Of a stretch of 34,241 nt of DNA, positions 32,062 through 34,241 are shown piece after piece. Source of the stretch: Kiritimatiellia bacterium. Its GTDB lineage: Bacteria > Verrucomicrobiota > Kiritimatiellia > RFP12 > JAAYLN01. The DNA is taken from contig JAGCUY010000057.1 in NCBI GenBank assembly GCA_017962605.1, positions 1-34,241 of the forward strand, written 5' to 3'. A program made the position numbers and the translations under genes. The notes beneath the pieces were generated by a model. That model did not search any database and was not told the origin of the DNA. It saw only the letters and a list, made by a program, of their open reading frames with translations. Each line of letters starts with the position of its first letter. Positions within the stretch are counted from its first letter, which is position 1.

Positions 32062-32868
32062 ATGAATGGAGTTTGGCAATTTCTCGCGGCAAGGAGGGAG
32101 CTGGTCGCCAGCCTTGTGGGCCGAAACCTGAAGATACGCTACAAGGGCTCGGCCCTTGGCTTCTTCTGGTCGCTGCTCACGCCTTTGTGCTTCATCGCCA
32201 TCTACGCCGTTTTTGCGCGCCTCCTGAAGTTCGCCGGTGATGTCCCCAACTACCTCCAGTATCTAGTTAGCGGCATCGTCGCATGGCAGTTTACATCCGG
32301 ATGCCTCAACGACTCCCTCCACTCGATTTCAGGCAACTCCAACCTCGTGAAGAAGGTCTTCTTCCCCCGCGTGATCCTGCCGCTCTCAACGGCCCTGGCC
32401 AACATGGTGAACTACCTTCTCACCTTCCTCGTGCTGCTGCTCTACCTCGTAGCCTCCGGCAATGCGCACTTTGCGGCAATCTGGCTGCTGGTGCCGGCCT
32501 TCGCAATCCACTTCGCCCTCTGCCTCGGCCTCTGCTGCCTCTGCGGGACATCCAATGTATTCTTCCGCGACACCGAGCACATCGTGGGCGTCGTCTCGCA
32601 GGCATGGTTCTTCACCACGCCGGTGATGTATCCAGTTGCATTCCAGCTAGGCCTCCTGCCGGAACGGCTGGCCTGGCTGGCATACCTGAACCCAATGACC
32701 GGCATCCTCGCCCTATACCGCCGCGCCATCCTCGGCATGCCAATCGAACCAGTTGACGGCCCATGGCTGGCGGGAATCGCCGTCTCGTGCGCCGTCTCAT
32801 GCGCCATCCTCACGGCGGGAATGCGCGTCCTCAAGGCGGGCGACGCCAGATTCGGAGACGTGCTATGA
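32062..32868 (+). CDS. O-antigen/polysaccharide ABC exporter permease (Wzm-type)
   Basis: A 268-aa ABC-2 permease of the polysaccharide export group. The N-terminal amphipathic RNLKIRYKGSALGFFWSLL block is typical, as are six membrane segments and a C-terminal WLAYLNPMTGILALYRRAILG. It moves lipid-linked O-antigen or another polysaccharide across the inner membrane. ATG 32062 is preferred over longer readings from 31807, because those would run through the repeats and promoter. Its stop overlaps the ATPase start (ATGA), which fixes the pair as one transporter. The leader has no Shine-Dalgarno, so initiation is probably leaderless-type. Confidence 0.92.
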   Translation: MNGVWQFLAARRELVASLVGRNLKIRYKGSALGFFWSLLTPLCFIAIYAVFARLLKFAGDVPNYLQYLVSGIVAWQFTSGCLNDSLHSISGNSNLVKKVFFPRVILPLSTALANMVNYLLTFLVLLLYLVASGNAHFAAIWLLVPAFAIHFALCLGLCCLCGTSNVFFRDTEHIVGVVSQAWFFTTPVMYPVAFQLGLLPERLAWLAYLNPMTGILALYRRAILGMPIEPVDGPWLAGIAVSCAVSCAILTAGMRVLKAGDARFGDVL

Positions 32869-34073
32869 AGCCCGGAATCGCAATCTCGATAGAGCACGTC
32901 ACCAAGCGCTTCCCCCTCTCGGCGCTGGGCAGCTCCTCGCTCAAGCATCTCGTCCTCGACACCTTCCGCCGCCGCAAGGCCAAGACCTTCCAGGCGCTCA
33001 CGGACGTCTGCCTCGAAGTGAAGCAGGGAGAGTCGCTGGGCATCATCGGCCGCAACGGCGCAGGCAAGTCAACCCTCCTGTCCGTAATCGCCGGTACAAT
33101 CGTCCCAACCGAAGGGCGCGTCGAGGCGTCAGGGAAAATCTCCTCGCTCCTCGAACTTGGCGCCGGCTTCCACCCCGACCTCACCGGACGCGAGAACGTC
33201 TTCCTATACGGCGCAATCATGGGCATCCCGCGCGCCGAGATGCGCCGCCGCTTCGACGACATCGTCGATTTCGCCGGCATCGGCGAGTTCATCGACCAGC
33301 CCGTCCGCTTCTACTCCTCTGGCATGTATGTGCGCCTCGGCTTCTCCGTAGCCGTCCAGATCGACCCCGACATCCTTCTCGTCGATGAGGTGCTTGCCGT
33401 AGGCGACGTTGACTTCCAGCGCCGCTGCCTGAAGCGGATGAACGAGTTCCGCAAGTCGGGCAAGACGCTTATACTGATCTCCCACGACCTCGGCGCGATC
33501 CAGTCCATTTCCGACCGCATCGCCATCCTCGACCACGGAACGATCACCAATGTCGGCGGCCCAGTGGACATGGTAGATGCCTACCACGGGACGCTTCTCG
33601 CCGCCGCGACTGGCGGCGCGGCCTCCACGACTGAATGGGGTTCCCGCGAGGCGCTTATCACTGGCGTTGCGATGCTCGACGCCGCCGGCGCGCCCACGAA
33701 GCGCCTGCCGGACGACCGCATCATCCGCATCGAGGTCACCTTCACATCAACGCGCCGCATAGAGAACCCCGTATTCGGCTTCGGCATCGCCAACGCCGAG
33801 CGCGGCGTCGTCTTCGGCAGCAACACGCAGCTGGAGCGCTACGACATCCCCGCCATCGACGAGCGCGGCGGGCGCGTCCGCTTTGAAATAGACGCCTCCG
33901 CGCTTCAGGCCGGCAACTACCAGATGTCCTTCTCGCTGCACAGCGCCGACCACCAGACAAACTACCATCGCCTGGACAACGCCCTCTCCTTCTACATCGA
34001 CCGCCCCGCCCGCGGCTTTGACGGCATCGCCGCCCTGCCGGTGAAGGTCGAGACCCACATCTTTCAAAAGTAA
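32865..34073 (+). CDS. O-antigen/polysaccharide ABC exporter ATPase (Wzt-type) with carbohydrate-binding tail
   Basis: A 402-aa ATP-binding subunit. Walker A is GRNGAGKST (62-70), the signature region is FYSSGM (149-154) and Walker B is DILLVDE (169-175), followed by the switch-histidine region LISHDLG. Residues about 245-402 form a separate domain of the Wzt C-terminal type (beta-sandwich; FGIANAERGVVFGSNTQ and LQAGNYQMSFSLHS). In known systems that domain binds the end of the finished glycan and couples chain termination to export. The protein overlaps the permease by 4 nt. With no glycosyltransferases in the window, the glycan is unknown. Confidence 0.94.
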   Translation: MKPGIAISIEHVTKRFPLSALGSSSLKHLVLDTFRRRKAKTFQALTDVCLEVKQGESLGIIGRNGAGKSTLLSVIAGTIVPTEGRVEASGKISSLLELGAGFHPDLTGRENVFLYGAIMGIPRAEMRRRFDDIVDFAGIGEFIDQPVRFYSSGMYVRLGFSVAVQIDPDILLVDEVLAVGDVDFQRRCLKRMNEFRKSGKTLILISHDLGAIQSISDRIAILDHGTITNVGGPVDMVDAYHGTLLAAATGGAASTTEWGSREALITGVAMLDAAGAPTKRLPDDRIIRIEVTFTSTRRIENPVFGFGIANAERGVVFGSNTQLERYDIPAIDERGGRVRFEIDASALQAGNYQMSFSLHSADHQTNYHRLDNALSFYIDRPARGFDGIAALPVKVETHIFQK

Positions 34074-34095
34074 GCCAGAAGCAAAAGAGGCTCTA

Positions 34096-34241
34096 TCACT
34101 TCAGCGCGGCGAAGACAGCTTCCGGATTGGCGCAGCGTGTGGCGGCCACCGGCAGACTGCGCAAAAAGATGCGGCCGTAGTTCTTTGTCACGACGCGGGT
34201 GTCGGCGATGATTACCGATCCGTGGTCCAGGCGGTGGCGGA
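34096..34241 (-). CDS. C-terminus of a DinG-like (Rad3/XPD-type) helicase, truncated by the window edge
   Basis: Only the last 48 residues or so are present. Reading the minus strand from the edge gives RLDHGSVIIADTRVVTKNYG, then RIFLRSLP and a short tail ending in FAALK and TGA at 34096. The pattern (acidic DxR, TKxYGRxFLxSLP) matches the final helicase motif region of DinG/Rad3-family ATP-dependent helicases. The gene converges with the Wzt gene, with a 22-nt gap. The rest of the gene lies outside the window, so the assignment rests on this tail. Confidence 0.7.
   Translation of the reverse strand, partial: RHRLDHGSVIIADTRVVTKNYGRIFLRSLPVAATRCANPEAVFAALK

Overview
The window is a gene-dense, GC-rich bacterial chromosome segment. 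Three things suggest the PVC superphylum, probably a Kiritimatiellota/Verrucomicrobiota/Lentisphaerota-type bacterium: carbohydrate-focused gene content, a large secreted beta-strand-repeat surface protein next to a DUF4832-type secreted protein, and several xylose-isomerase-like TIM barrels. This placement is inference; no rRNA or marker gene settles it. There are no insertion sequences, integrases, phage genes or CRISPR arrays.

Region 1 (1-8008, all +) is a sugar-use cluster: a degenerate heptamer repeat block, a DUF4432 aldose-epimerase-like protein, a FucI-like ketol isomerase, an FGGY kinase (ATGA overlap), a DUF5696-like glycoside-hydrolase-type protein and a secreted sialate O-acetylesterase. 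It reads as a deacetylate / release / epimerise / isomerise / phosphorylate route for a sugar I cannot name. Region 2 (8012-10895, +) has RecJ, a sugar phosphate isomerase/epimerase-like TIM barrel and a tiny ferredoxin-thioredoxin-reductase-like cysteine protein.

Region 3 (10959-16196, -) encodes two secreted proteins (DUF4874/DUF4832-like and a 1021-aa beta-strand-repeat protein). Region 4 (16383-21401) holds a GH28-family protein and a histidine phosphatase on +, then on - an unrecognised membrane-anchored protein, a second TIM-barrel isomerase and a secreted GH114-like protein.

Region 5 (21430-30558) is the most interesting part. It is a divergent pair of tightly coupled operons. Leftward: a periplasmic TPR protein, a membrane-anchored VWA protein, a HerA-like ATPase with a coiled-coil tail, and then a 7-nt repeat array that is open as a heptad-patterned peptide. 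Rightward: an ExbB/TolQ-like protein, an ExbD/TolR-like protein, a one-TM protein and an orphan ABC-2-type permease, the four genes joined by ATGA overlaps. The Exb pair appears to lack residues normally needed for proton coupling. I propose it as a candidate undescribed envelope machine.

Region 6 (30570-34241) has a YggS-type PLP protein, tRNA-Ala(CGC) with promoter and terminator on -, a small membrane protein, a Wzm/Wzt-type O-antigen exporter pair, and the C-terminus of a DinG-like helicase running off the right edge.

Recurring themes are a promoter grammar (TTGCnn, 17-bp spacer, TAnAAT/GATAAT, often with an extended TGn), very short or absent leaders at several genes, and families of degenerate 7-nt (and one 8-nt) intergenic tandem repeats.
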